Below are positions 44,408-53,438 of a stretch of 64,000 bases of DNA, one piece after another. Position 1 is the first letter of the stretch. The number at the start of each line of letters is the position of its first letter. The DNA lies in contig NZ_BBJU01000002.1 of NCBI RefSeq assembly GCF_000739935.1, forward strand, positions 1 to 64,000. The letters run 5' to 3'. The DNA is from Agrobacterium rubi TR3 = NBRC 13261 (GTDB taxonomy: Bacteria; Pseudomonadota; Alphaproteobacteria; Rhizobiales; Rhizobiaceae). A program made the position numbers and the translations under genes. The notes under the pieces were generated by a model. That model was given only the letters and a program-made list of their open reading frames with translations, was not told the origin of the DNA and made no database searches.

Positions 44408-46589
44408 GCATGTCAGAACACTGTCGATCGGTCGGAGCACCGCCGTGGCAGGTGTTTTGTCTGCGCTTGCCGTCGTCGTGGTCATCGTTACCGTCCTCAT
44501 TTTATCGGCGCTGGGCGATGTCGCCAAGAATACCAATGCGCTGGATGAACAGCGTTCGCTCGAAACCACATCCGGTGCTCTCTCCACTTTCCTCAACCAG
44601 CTGACCGCAACGCTCAACGACTACGCCGCCTGGGACGATGCCGCGCGGTTCGCCTATGCGCCCGATGGTCTGGAATGGCTGATCAGCAATTACGGCGACA
44701 TGACTGTCAACAGCGAGCTGTTCGACACGGCTGTCCTCATCGATATGGACGGTCAGATTTTGATGTCCTATCGCCAGGGTGTACCAACGGACTGGTCGCT
44801 GTCGGATTATTTCGGCGATGGTCTGGCAGGGCTGATCCAGACGGTACGCTCTACTCCAATCGGGCAGGCCCCCGAAATTTCCGGCTTTCTGCGCACGAAG
44901 GACGGCATCGCCGCCGTGGGTGTCGCCCTGGTGCGCAACAAATCCGGCCTGCTGGACGTGGCCGAATCCAAAAGACGCTACCTGATCTTTGCGCGTCATC
45001 TGACAGCCCAGAAGGTCGAGCAGCTTGCCCATACCTATGTCGTCAACGGGCTGTCCTTGCAGCCTGCCGATGCGCGCCCGGATTATTTCGTCAGCATCGT
45101 CGATCCACGCGGGCAGGTGCTGGGCAATCTGGCCTGGCAGTCGCAAATGCCGGGTGACATCAGCATGCGCGAGGTCAGGCCACGCATCTTTGCGGCCAGC
45201 GCTGTCATGCTTCTGTTCTTTCTGGCGTTGATCGCCATTGGCAGTGCAGCACTGAAAAAGCTGAAAAGCGACGAGGCGTCTGCCCGTCGTGAATTGTTGA
45301 GCGATCGCCTGACGGGGCTTTACAACCGCACGGGCCTGTTTCAGGGATTGAAAAACCGGCTGTCGCGATCCGTCAACGACAATTCCTACGTCAATCTCAT
45401 CTATCTCGATCTGGATGGGTTCAAGGAGATCAACGATTCCTTCGGCCACGGCGCTGGCGACCTGTTGATCAAGGGTGTCGCGGCGGCGTTGAAGGTGCTC
45501 GTGGCAGAGGGCACGCTGCTGGCACGGCTGGGTGGAGATGAGTTTGCCATCGTCCTGCAAGGGCCGTATGCCCCGCTTGAAGGCCGCAAACTGTGCGACG
45601 ACATTCTCGTCCTGTTTTCGGAACCCTTCATGATCGGCGATCGCGTTGCCTCCATCGGTTGCAGCATCGGCACAGCGCTCACGAAGGGTGGCGAGATCGA
45701 TGGTGAGGAATTGCTGCGCCGCGCCGATATGGCGATGTATGAGGCGAAAGAAAGCGGGCGTGGCCGTTACATGGCTTATGAACCGCATATGGACACGCGC
45801 CGCGAGGAGAAGAACCAGCTCGAGGCCGATCTGAAATATGCCATCGAGCAGGACGAGATCAAGGTCGTCTTCCAGCCGGTGATCAACACGCTCACCCGCC
45901 GCATCACCGGTGTTGAGGCGCTGGCGCGCTGGAACCGCGCCGGTCATGGCCCGGTGTCGCCGGACATTTTCATTGCAGCTGCCGAAAGCAGCGGGCTGAT
46001 CGACCAGCTCGGCCTTGCCGTGCTGCGCAAGGCCTGCCAGGAGGCGGTCGCGTGGCCGGATGTGAAGCTTGCCGTCAACGTCTCGCCTGTTCAGTTCAGA
46101 AATCCGCTCTTTGCCGCCCAGGTGCTCTCCATTCTCGATGAACACCGCATAGCGCCGACGCGGGTGATGCTGGAAATGACGGAAGGGTATTTCATCCACC
46201 AGCCGGAGCGGGCCGGGACAGCCATCGACAAGCTCAAGCAGATCGGCGTCAGCATCGCGCTGGATGATTTCGGCTCCGGCTTTGCCAGCATCGGTTATCT
46301 GCGCCACTTCGGCTTCGACCGCATGAAGATCGACAAGTCGCTGGTGGTGGCGCTGGACGAAGGCGGCCGCTCGCTCGAAATGCTGACCGCCACGGTGGCG
46401 CTTGCCCGGTCGTTGGGCATTCCGGTCACCGCCGAAGGCATCGAAACGGAAGACCAGGCAGCGATCTTGCAGCTGTGTGGCTGTGACGAATTGCAGGGCT
46501 ATCTGTTCTCACGGCCGGTTCCGGCCGAACAGATTTTGCCACTGCTGGAAGCGCAGAATGCGAAGTTGGAGCAGCGAAAGGTGTCGTGA
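44397..46589 (+). CDS. Membrane-bound GGDEF-EAL cyclic-di-GMP enzyme with CHASE4-type sensor
   Basis: Protein of 730 residues. Membrane segments near 14-39 and 262-284 flank a periplasmic sensor region resembling CHASE4. The GGDEF motif is intact at 379-383 (RLGGDEF), but no RxxD inhibitory site precedes it at the usual distance. The EAL motif is at 507-509, and the downstream catalytic segments NVSPVQFRN, EMTEGYF, DDFGSGF and KIDKSLV are all present, so phosphodiesterase activity is expected. Both activities, or a GTP-binding GGDEF that tunes the EAL, are possible. It stands alone between metNIQ and trhO. Confidence 0.93.
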   Translation: MPHKHVRTLSIGRSTAVAGVLSALAVVVVIVTVLILSALGDVAKNTNALDEQRSLETTSGALSTFLNQLTATLNDYAAWDDAARFAYAPDGLEWLISNYGDMTVNSELFDTAVLIDMDGQILMSYRQGVPTDWSLSDYFGDGLAGLIQTVRSTPIGQAPEISGFLRTKDGIAAVGVALVRNKSGLLDVAESKRRYLIFARHLTAQKVEQLAHTYVVNGLSLQPADARPDYFVSIVDPRGQVLGNLAWQSQMPGDISMREVRPRIFAASAVMLLFFLALIAIGSAALKKLKSDEASARRELLSDRLTGLYNRTGLFQGLKNRLSRSVNDNSYVNLIYLDLDGFKEINDSFGHGAGDLLIKGVAAALKVLVAEGTLLARLGGDEFAIVLQGPYAPLEGRKLCDDILVLFSEPFMIGDRVASIGCSIGTALTKGGEIDGEELLRRADMAMYEAKESGRGRYMAYEPHMDTRREEKNQLEADLKYAIEQDEIKVVFQPVINTLTRRITGVEALARWNRAGHGPVSPDIFIAAAESSGLIDQLGLAVLRKACQEAVAWPDVKLAVNVSPVQFRNPLFAAQVLSILDEHRIAPTRVMLEMTEGYFIHQPERAGTAIDKLKQIGVSIALDDFGSGFASIGYLRHFGFDRMKIDKSLVVALDEGGRSLEMLTATVALARSLGIPVTAEGIETEDQAAILQLCGCDELQGYLFSRPVPAEQILPLLEAQNAKLEQRKVS

Positions 46590-46649
46590 TGTGTGAGGCT
46601 GCGCGGCTGGTTACCTCTCCCACAAAGTGAGATACCCACCGCCGCCATC

Positions 46650-47594
46650 TCACCGTCCGATATGCTTCTCACCGCGCTGCTTCGCCAGATCGATCTGTCT
46701 CTGGCGGTTGCGGAAGCGGGTGCGGTCTTCTTCGGTGCGATCGTCGTAGCAGCTGGGGCAGGAGACGCCTTCCTCGAACTTCGGAGACAGGCGAACTTCC
46801 GGCGTAATCGGGTTGCGGCAGGCGTGGCAGAGTTTGTGGTCGCCTTCGGCCAGACCATGAACCACGGATACGCGCTCGTCGAACACGAAGCACGCGCCTT
46901 CCCACAGGCTGTCTTCTTCCGGCACCTCTTCCAGATATTTTAAAATGCCGCCCTTGAGGTGGTAGACCTCGTCAAAGCCCTGATCCTTCATGAAGGCGGT
47001 GGCCTTTTCGCAGCGAATGCCGCCGGTGCAGTACATGGCGATCTTCGGCTTGTTGTGCAGGCCGGGATTGTTTTTCACCCAGTCTGGAAACTCGCGGAAC
47101 GTCTTGGTCTGCGGATCGACCGCGCCCTGAAAGATGCCGATGGCGGTTTCGTAATCGTTGCGGGTGTCGATGAGGATCGTGTCGGGATCGGAAATCAGCG
47201 CGTTCCAGTCCTTCGGGTCCACATAGGTGCCGACGATCTGGTTCGGATCAATATCCGGTACGCCCATGGTGACGATTTCCTGCTTCAGCTTCACCTTCAT
47301 GCGCACGAAGGGCATCTTGGACGCGCGGCTTTCCTTGTGCTCGAGATTGGCGAATTCCGGCTGCGCACGCAGATAGGCCAGCACGTTGCCGACGCCCTCA
47401 TCCGTTCCGGCGATGGTGCCGTTGATGCCTTCGGCGGCCAAAAGCAGCGTGCCTTTGACGCCATTTTGCTGGCACAGCGTAAACAGCGGTTCGCGCACGC
47501 TTTCGAACCGCGGGAAGCGGGCGAAATGATAAAGCGCTGCCACGAGAAATTCTCCGGCGGCTTCCGGGCGGGGTCGGGTAGAGGTGTCGGTCAT
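46650..47594 (-). CDS. trhO: tRNA uridine(34) hydroxylase (rhodanese-related)
   Basis: TrhO/YceA-family enzyme of 314 residues, which in E. coli forms 5-hydroxyuridine at tRNA position 34 in an oxygen-dependent way. An N-terminal ferredoxin-like domain (about 20-110) precedes a rhodanese domain (about 125-220) whose [10 protein letters not shown] loop carries the catalytic cysteine at about 189. A C-terminal Cys-rich tail (C-x2-C ... C-x2-C, KLCHAC and SCPSCY) is probably zinc-binding. ATG 47594 is preferred since the segment upstream has no ribosome site. Confidence 0.93.
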   Translation of the reverse strand: MTDTSTRPRPEAAGEFLVAALYHFARFPRFESVREPLFTLCQQNGVKGTLLLAAEGINGTIAGTDEGVGNVLAYLRAQPEFANLEHKESRASKMPFVRMKVKLKQEIVTMGVPDIDPNQIVGTYVDPKDWNALISDPDTILIDTRNDYETAIGIFQGAVDPQTKTFREFPDWVKNNPGLHNKPKIAMYCTGGIRCEKATAFMKDQGFDEVYHLKGGILKYLEEVPEEDSLWEGACFVFDERVSVVHGLAEGDHKLCHACRNPITPEVRLSPKFEEGVSCPSCYDDRTEEDRTRFRNRQRQIDLAKQRGEKHIGR

Positions 47595-47696
47595 GGCGGC
47601 TGAAATACAGCCAGATCGGCTTTTGCGCAATCATATTTCGCGTGTGGAACGCTTGGCCGCGACGTTTTGAGCGGCGTCAGAACCAACCGACATCGC

Positions 47697-48605
47697 TTAA
47701 CTGGCAGCGTCTTCCCACAGGAGACCGACGATGCGGCTTTCGGCTTTCGCAGATTCGGCGAACACTTGCTCGGCAAGCTCCAGACACTCCTGACGCAGCG
47801 CCTGCTGGCGGTGGGTGATAGCCTCCACGAGAAAGGCGAGCGTGTCGCCATCCGCGAAACGTTCCGGTTCCTGATCGGCAAAGGTTTTCAGCATGGACAG
47901 GTCGTGCTCGTGCCCCAGCAGATCGACCAGCCGCTTGGCGTCGACCTTCTTGGCGCGCATGGCCGATGGCCAGAGCCTGCGCATCAGCGCCAGATGCATC
48001 CAGTAGATTTGTCCGCTCTTGCGCAGATCGTGGAAGTCCTCGTCGTGGCCCTGTTCGTGACATTGGCTGAGGGCATCGAGCGCCTTCTGGCGCTGCTTGC
48101 GCCATGTCTTGCTGATCAGCTTTGCAGCGGTCTTTTTGCCGGATGGCAAGGAGAGGTGCAGCAGGGCATGTTTGCCCTTTTCGCATTCCATTAGCGCATC
48201 GGTTATGCGGGCAGGCAAGTCGCCGTCATCGCCGGTCATCGCATCACGCCGTTCGACCAGCGCGTCATGGGCGGACGCCAGCGCCTTGCTCTCAGCTTTT
48301 GAGCGGCTGAATGGCTGGAGGTAAAGGATCGTTTCCACCAGGGCTGCGGCCTCGCGGGCCTGCGATAGGGAGCGGGCGATATCGCGGAAGCGGATATTTT
48401 CAGCCTTGCGGAATTTTGGCTCTTCAGATGCCGCGAAGCTGTAAAGGGCACGCAGGCGCTTGAACTTCTTGCGGGCATTGTGCACGGCGGCATGCGGGCC
48501 GTCGGGTTGTTGTGACAGGGCCGCGATGGCGTCGTCGATCAGCTCGACACCGGCCCGTTGCAACTCGTCGGCGAAGGGTTTTTTCGGATCAATCCTGAAT
48601 GACAT
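47697..48605 (-). CDS. CHAD domain protein
   Basis: Helical protein of 302 residues matching the CHAD family, which binds inorganic polyphosphate through conserved histidines and basic residues. The N-terminal repeat contains AAVHNARKKFKRLRALY (about 39-55) and a second repeat begins at HDLRKSGQIYWMHL. It overlaps the end of the CYTH gene by 17 bases, so the two are translated together. In many bacteria the two domains are fused in one protein. Here they are split, and I infer that they cooperate in tripolyphosphate or polyphosphate metabolism. Confidence 0.9.
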   Translation of the reverse strand: MSFRIDPKKPFADELQRAGVELIDDAIAALSQQPDGPHAAVHNARKKFKRLRALYSFAASEEPKFRKAENIRFRDIARSLSQAREAAALVETILYLQPFSRSKAESKALASAHDALVERRDAMTGDDGDLPARITDALMECEKGKHALLHLSLPSGKKTAAKLISKTWRKQRQKALDALSQCHEQGHDEDFHDLRKSGQIYWMHLALMRRLWPSAMRAKKVDAKRLVDLLGHEHDLSMLKTFADQEPERFADGDTLAFLVEAITHRQQALRQECLELAEQVFAESAKAESRIVGLLWEDAAS

Positions 48606-49077
48606 GGCATAGCTCGGTGCTGAGATCCTCTGTCGCCAGATGCTGGTTGGAATAACGGTGGTCGCCGGTCACTTCGTCGCCGATCCAGGCGGGCAGGGCG
48701 GGTTGGTCTGTCTCGGCATTCAGCTCCACCTCGGCAACGGTCAAGCCTCTGTAGAGGCCGTCGAATACATCGACCTCCCATACGAAGCCTTCATGCTCGA
48801 CGGTATAGCGGATTTTTTCGATGATGACGCCGGGGGCGGAGCTTAGCAACTCCTCGGCGTCGGCAACCGGAATGTCATATTCATATTCGTCACGCACCAA
48901 AACACCGACGCCGACCTTGATGGTAAGCGTTGCGGCGTCCTCGCCCTTGATCCGCACCCGAACCGAGCGGTCTTCCAGCGATACGATATAGCCCTGACGA
49001 AACCGTGTGCGTGTCACGATTTCCTCGCGCCAGCTCTCGTCTGCCACCAGAAACTTGCGTTCGATTTCTTTTGCCAT
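48589..49077 (-). CDS. CYTH domain protein (probable inorganic triphosphatase)
   Basis: Protein of 162 residues with the ExExK signature EIERKFLV (residues 4-11), alternating charged strands forming the triphosphate tunnel, and the RVRIKGEDAATLTIK region near 40-54. Single-domain CYTH proteins of this size hydrolyse inorganic tripolyphosphate. The next gene, a CHAD protein, starts within its 3' end. The pair probably form one operon. Confidence 0.92.
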   Translation of the reverse strand: MAKEIERKFLVADESWREEIVTRTRFRQGYIVSLEDRSVRVRIKGEDAATLTIKVGVGVLVRDEYEYDIPVADAEELLSSAPGVIIEKIRYTVEHEGFVWEVDVFDGLYRGLTVAEVELNAETDQPALPAWIGDEVTGDHRYSNQHLATEDLSTELCHVIQD

Positions 49078-49228
49078 TCAACGCCCTGCCTGATTTTCAG
49101 GCACCCTAGCGCAAGCCACTGTCATGAAAAAGCAATGAAACTGAAATATTTCGTTTTGCCTCGACAGGTCAGGCTTTGCGCGGTAATTGAATGCGCAATT
49201 CAATCGATTCAAAAGAGGAGACACCGTC

Positions 49229-49867
49229 ATGGCCCAGGATTCCGAAAAGCTGCTTTCCATCCTGAAACTCCAGCCGGTCGTGCCTGTTCTCATCGTCGAA
49301 GATGCAGCATCCGCTGTGCCTTTGGCCCGCGCGCTGGTTGAAGGTGGTCTGAAGGCCATCGAGATCACCATGCGCACACCCGCAGCACTCGATGCGATCC
49401 GCGCCGTGGCCGATGAGGTCGAAGGTGCGCATGTGGGTGCGGGCACCATTCTCAATGCCAAGGATTTCGACGCTGCCGTCAAGGCCGGCTCGACCTTCAT
49501 CGTCAGCCCCGGCGTCAACAAGAGCGTCATGGAAGCGGCCAAGGGGTCCAAGGTTCCGCTGCTGCCCGGTGCGGCGACGGCCAGCGAAGTCATGCATCTG
49601 CGCGACAAGGGCTACAAGGTTCTGAAGTTCTTCCCCGCCGAACAGGCCGGTGGTGCGCCCTATCTCAAGGCCCTCTCGTCCCCGCTGGCCGATATCATGT
49701 TTTGCCCAACGGGCAGCGTGTCGCTGAAGAATGCCAAGGATTACCTCGCGTTGCCGAACGTCATCTGCATTGGCGGTTCCTGGGTTGCGCCGAAGGACCT
49801 CATCGCCGCTGGTGATTGGGCTGGCATCACCAAGCTGGCAGCAGAAGCGGCAGCACTTGCTGTCTAA
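49229..49867 (+). CDS. eda: KDPG/KHG aldolase
   Basis: Bifunctional 2-keto-3-deoxy-6-phosphogluconate and 4-hydroxy-2-oxoglutarate aldolase of 212 residues, the final step of the Entner-Doudoroff pathway. The Schiff-base lysine is K133 in VLKFFPAEQAGG, the same number as in E. coli Eda. The glutamate of IEITMRT (about 43-49) and the GAGTIL segment are intact. AGAGGAG precedes ATG 49229. No edd gene is adjacent. It stands between CYTH-CHAD and a DUF533 gene. Confidence 0.96.
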   Translation: MAQDSEKLLSILKLQPVVPVLIVEDAASAVPLARALVEGGLKAIEITMRTPAALDAIRAVADEVEGAHVGAGTILNAKDFDAAVKAGSTFIVSPGVNKSVMEAAKGSKVPLLPGAATASEVMHLRDKGYKVLKFFPAEQAGGAPYLKALSSPLADIMFCPTGSVSLKNAKDYLALPNVICIGGSWVAPKDLIAAGDWAGITKLAAEAAALAV

Positions 49868-49963
49868 GCTTGCCGCGTTCACGATGGCGTGAACGTCACG
49901 GCCATTTGTATTCCGGTCCCAACTTCCTATCTCCTGTTTATATTCAACAAACAGGAGATTTGA

Positions 49964-50665
49964 ATGTTCGACGCGAAAAAGCTTCTAGACCAGTTTTTGG
50001 GCTCCAACGTGCCGGGCCTGTCGGGAAGCGTGCGGGACAGGGCCGGGCAGGCCACCCAGATCGCGAAGAACAACCCGATGAAGGCAGGCGCCATCGCCGC
50101 CGCCATCTTAGGCACCAAGACCGGCCGAAAGTTGGCGGGCAATGCCGCGGCTGTGGGCGGTATCGCCGCCATCGCAGGTCTCGGCTATCTCGCCTACAAG
50201 AACTACCAGTCCGGCCAGAAGCCGCAGGCGGTGCCGCAACCGCAGCCGACACAGGAACTCTTGCCACCACCGGTCGATTCGCCGTTTCACCCGCAGTCGC
50301 CGACGCTCTCCAACAATTTCGCGCTGACGCTGGTGCAGGCGATGATTGCCGCTGCCAAGGCCGATGGCCATATCGACGCTGCCGAACGCGCCCGCATCAT
50401 GGAAAAGCTTCAGGTCTCCGAGCTGGATCGCGAGGCGGAAGCCTTCATCGAAAAGGAACTGGCCGACCCGCTGGATATCGACGCGCTGGTGGCGGCTGCT
50501 CAGACGGAAGAGCAGCGAGTCGAGATTTACACGGCATCGCGCCTCACCATCGAGCCGGACAGCCGAGCGGAGCGTGGATATCTGGACTTGTTGGCGGGCC
50601 GTCTTGGTTTGCCGGACGCTCTGGTGGAGCATATCGAGGCGACGGTTTCTGCTGCCAAGGTCTGA
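49964..50665 (+). CDS. DUF533 / TerB-like inner-membrane protein
   Basis: Protein of 233 residues matching DUF533 (YebE type). An amphipathic Gly/Ala-rich segment (about 40-80, MKAGAIAAAILGTK then GGIAAIAGLGYLAYKNY) is followed by a Pro/Gln-rich linker and a C-terminal TerB-like helical domain (about 120-230) with AKADGHIDAAERARI, which resembles a metal-binding TerB motif. Its function is unknown, though relatives belong to envelope-stress regulons. An AGGAGA site precedes the ATG. Confidence 0.85.
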   Translation: MFDAKKLLDQFLGSNVPGLSGSVRDRAGQATQIAKNNPMKAGAIAAAILGTKTGRKLAGNAAAVGGIAAIAGLGYLAYKNYQSGQKPQAVPQPQPTQELLPPPVDSPFHPQSPTLSNNFALTLVQAMIAAAKADGHIDAAERARIMEKLQVSELDREAEAFIEKELADPLDIDALVAAAQTEEQRVEIYTASRLTIEPDSRAERGYLDLLAGRLGLPDALVEHIEATVSAAKV

Positions 50666-50700
50666 TGGAGTAGGGGCGCGGCTGCTGTGGCGTATGCCGC

Positions 50701-50908
50701 TAGCCCCCCTCTGCCCTGCCGGGCATCTCCCCCACAGGTGCGGAGATCGGCTCGCTGAGATGCCTTATCCACATTGAACGTTTCGAATGCGGCAGCAACT
50801 ACTCCGCAAACGGTTTTCACCTGACGCTATTGGTAAACCGATGAGCGCACGCCCAGCTGATCTCCCCACCTGTGGGGGAGATGCCCGGCAGGGTAGAGGG
50901 GGGCTAGC
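50701..50908. repeat. RIME-like long inverted repeat, copy after the DUF533 gene
   Basis: Left arm tagcccccctctgccctgcc and right arm ggcagggtagaggggggcta are near-perfect inverted repeats. Each arm extends inward about 50 bases with an inner palindrome (CTCCCCC.../...GGGGGAG). The centre of about 105 bases is longer than in other copies. Confidence 0.85.
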
Positions 50909-50947
50909 CCCGAATTCCGCCCCTCACTTCCAACGACGTAACCTGTC

Positions 50948-51514
50948 TCAGGACAGCTTGCGACCGCTCGCCACCAGCATACCGGCAGCGCCGTCAAGCC
51001 AGCCCTTTTTCAATTCCAGCGCCAGAAAGCGCGCGCGCTCGAAGGGGCCGGGCATGACGAGGTGTTGGGTGTGGCTGGCGAAGAAGCCGAAGCGTTCGTA
51101 GTAGGGGGCGTCGCCCACCAGCAGGATCGCGCCGTGCTCGCGCTTGGCAGCTTCGGTGATGGCCGTACGCATGAGCGCGGAGCCGATGCCCTTGCCTTCA
51201 TGGGCGCAATCGACAGCCAGCGGTCCCAACAGAAGGGCTGATACGGGGCTACCTTCGCGCGTCACGCCCGCCTGCACATTCCACAGACGAACGGTGCCGA
51301 TGACGTGGCCGTCGGCATCGCGTGCCACCAGCGCCAGACCGTCAGCCGGAACGCGACCGGCGCGCAGCTTTTCGGACGATTTGCGACGACGGCCAGAGCC
51401 CATGACGCGGTCCAGCAGGTTTTCGCGAGCAACGGTATCGCCCGGATTTTCAGCGTCGATATGAAACGTCTGTGGCGTGAAGAATGCACGAACAGAATTG
51501 AGAACAGCGGCCAT
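50948..51514 (-). CDS. GNAT-family N-acetyltransferase (YhbS-like)
   Basis: Acetyl-CoA-dependent acetyltransferase of 188 residues. The coenzyme A-binding motif is LLLGPLAVDCAHEGKGIGSALM (about 95-115), and the C-terminal VGDAPYYERFGF motif is typical of the YhbS branch. The substrate is unknown. Its start lies about 250 bases from the decarboxylase stop, without shared operon structure. Confidence 0.88.
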   Translation of the reverse strand: MAAVLNSVRAFFTPQTFHIDAENPGDTVARENLLDRVMGSGRRRKSSEKLRAGRVPADGLALVARDADGHVIGTVRLWNVQAGVTREGSPVSALLLGPLAVDCAHEGKGIGSALMRTAITEAAKREHGAILLVGDAPYYERFGFFASHTQHLVMPGPFERARFLALELKKGWLDGAAGMLVASGRKLS

Positions 51515-51736
51515 CCCGGCCTCCCGTCACCAAGCCGCCCACATAGCGGCACCTGAATGAAAGCATGTCGCGCAAAAGCTCTGGGCTGTCTGCGATAACG
51601 CTATGCGATGAAAAGAAGAATTGAACCGTTCCGACCCGTTAAGCGCTTTTCCTCGGCTGGACAGAGGTGCGGCAAGCAGGGTTTGCGCCTAGGCGCGGTG
51701 GCAAAGCCGGAACGGGAGGACCCGAAAGAATGCTGC

Positions 51737-51754
51737 CTGCCCCCAGACGGGCAG
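51737..51754 (-). terminator. Hairpin after the decarboxylase gene
   Basis: CTGCCC and GGGCAG form a six-pair stem eight bases after the decarboxylase stop on the minus strand, followed by a weak T-rich stretch (ATTCTTT). It may be a terminator. Confidence 0.4.
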
Positions 51755-51761
51755 CACCCAC

Positions 51762-52895
51762 TCAGATCACATAGGACTTCAGCGGCTCGAAACCGTTGAA
51801 GGCGACCGCCGAATAGGTGGTCGTGTAGGCGCCCGTGCCTTCGATCAGAACGTCGTCGCCGATGGTCAGAGAGACCGGCAGCGGGTACATGTTCTTTTCA
51901 TACATCACGTCGGCGCTGTCGCAGGTCGGGCCGGCCAGAACGCAAAGCTCCATCGCATCTTCGTCCCGCTCGGTGCGGATCGGATAGCGAATGGCCTCGT
52001 CCATGGTTTCGGCCAGACCACCGAACTTGCCGATGTCGAGGAACACCCAGCGGTGGTTGTCGTTGTCGGACTTGCGCGAAACAAGCACGACTTCCGCCTT
52101 GATGACACCCGCATTGCCGACCATGCCGCGACCCGGCTCGATGATGGTCTTCGGAATCTGATTGCCAAAGTGCTTGCGCAGCGCCGTGTCGATGGCTTGG
52201 CCGTATTCTTCGGCAGCAGGTACGTCGCGCAGGTACTTGGTCGGGAAACCACCGCCCATGTTGACCATCTGCAGGTGGATGCCCTGCTTGGCCAACGACG
52301 CGAAGACGCGCTTTGCATCGCCCAGCGCCGCATCCCATGCGTCGAGGTTCATCATCTGCGAACCGACGTGGAAGGATACGCCGTAGGATTCCAGACCCAG
52401 CTGATGGGCATAGACCAGAACGTCGACGGCCATCTGCGGCACGCAACCGAACTTGCGCGACAGTGGCCATTCGGCACCTTCGCCATCGGTCAGAACGCGG
52501 CAGAATACGCGCGCACCAGGTGCTGCACGGGCAACCTTTTCCACTTCTTCGTGGCTGTCCACGGCGAAGAGGTCGATGCCCAGAGCAAAGGCGCGCGCAA
52601 TATCGCGTTCCTTCTTGATGGTGTTGCCGTAGGAAATACGGTCGGATGTCGCACCCGAATCGAGCGCCATCTGGATTTCAGCCACGGAGGCGCAATCGAA
52701 GTTGGAGCCCATGCCGGCCAGAACTTTGAGAATTTCTGGAGCTGGGTTTGCCTTCACGGCATAATAGATCGCACTGTTTGGCAGAGCATGCCGGAACGCG
52801 TGAAAATTATCGCGCACGACGTCAAGGTCGACCACAAGGCATGGGCCTTCTGGGCGGCGGGTCTTGATGAAGTCGAGGATGCGTGCAGTCGTCAT
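51762..52895 (-). CDS. Ornithine/lysine decarboxylase (fold III, PLP-dependent)
   Basis: Eukaryotic-type (alanine racemase fold) decarboxylase of 377 residues producing putrescine or cadaverine. The PLP lysine is K48 in YYAVKANPAPE, the phosphate-binding GGGFP motif is in the middle, and the substrate-binding GPTCDSADVMYE motif, with the catalytic cysteine, lies near the C-terminus. ATG 52895 has GAGGGAA upstream. It is preceded by a long leader with several stem-loops, the position of the speF leader RNA described for alphaproteobacterial ornithine decarboxylases. Lysine activity is also common in this group. Confidence 0.94.
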   Translation of the reverse strand: MTTARILDFIKTRRPEGPCLVVDLDVVRDNFHAFRHALPNSAIYYAVKANPAPEILKVLAGMGSNFDCASVAEIQMALDSGATSDRISYGNTIKKERDIARAFALGIDLFAVDSHEEVEKVARAAPGARVFCRVLTDGEGAEWPLSRKFGCVPQMAVDVLVYAHQLGLESYGVSFHVGSQMMNLDAWDAALGDAKRVFASLAKQGIHLQMVNMGGGFPTKYLRDVPAAEEYGQAIDTALRKHFGNQIPKTIIEPGRGMVGNAGVIKAEVVLVSRKSDNDNHRWVFLDIGKFGGLAETMDEAIRYPIRTERDEDAMELCVLAGPTCDSADVMYEKNMYPLPVSLTIGDDVLIEGTGAYTTTYSAVAFNGFEPLKSYVI

Positions 52896-53300
52896 TGTTG
52901 TATTCCCTCGAATGTTCCGGCTCTGGATGAAATCCAGAGGACAAAGGGCGCTCAAGATATGCGGAACGAAGCAGCCGGTGGAGACGCTGAATCCGTCGCA
53001 TACGCTCAAGGCGCAATTGTGAACAACGCCCTGCCAAGAGCATTATTCGGCTTTGTCTGCCATGGGATTGGCGGGAATCATCCCCAACCGCACTTACGGC
53101 AATGATGGTGTGCCTCTTTAGTACCCCGGCTGATGGAAAGCCGGCAGAGAACCAGAAAGGCCCGCACCGTCGTTGCTTCGTATGTCCTCGCATTTCCCGG
53201 TTGGCCGGAATAGCGACTGGAGGGGTTAATTCCAGGTACCTTACCAAACTCCTCACCACATCGAGGGTCCGGCGGACACACATGGGCACGTGCGACTTTG
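52896..53300 (-). ncRNA. Candidate speF-type structured leader of the decarboxylase mRNA
   Basis: The minus-strand region upstream of the decarboxylase contains a CCGGCT-ttccatc-AGCCGG stem near 53127-53145 and a perfect CTCTGGAT-ttc-ATCCAGAG hairpin at 52921-52939, 26 bases before the start codon. A short frame starting MRGHTKQRRCGPFW with a GGGAAATG-type site runs through the middle and could be a leader peptide. Alphaproteobacterial ornithine decarboxylase genes are known to carry a conserved speF leader (Rfam). The match is by position and gene, not by alignment. Confidence 0.5.
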
Positions 53301-53386
53301 GGCAACCGGGAGATAGGAATATTCGCAGTCATAATCAAGGGAATTTTTCATCATAATGCGGATTTTTTCAGCATCCCATTTTATTC

Positions 53387-53412
53387 TTGAACGCTGAGGC
53401 TCTCGCGTTCAA
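53387..53412. promoter_or_regulatory. LysR-type inverted repeat upstream of the LysR gene
   Basis: TTGAACGC-tgaggctctc-GCGTTCAA is a perfect eight-base inverted repeat with a ten-base spacer, 26 bases upstream of the LysR start. It has the dyad form of LysR autoregulatory sites, but it could also form a hairpin in the leader mRNA. Confidence 0.5.
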
Positions 53413-53438
53413 TTATATGGAACAAACAGGAGCCTCCG

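Noticed and set aside
52822-53289. A 155-codon minus-strand frame upstream of the decarboxylase
   Set aside because: Most of it runs through the predicted structured leader and into the decarboxylase start in another frame. Only the short N-terminal part might be a leader peptide.
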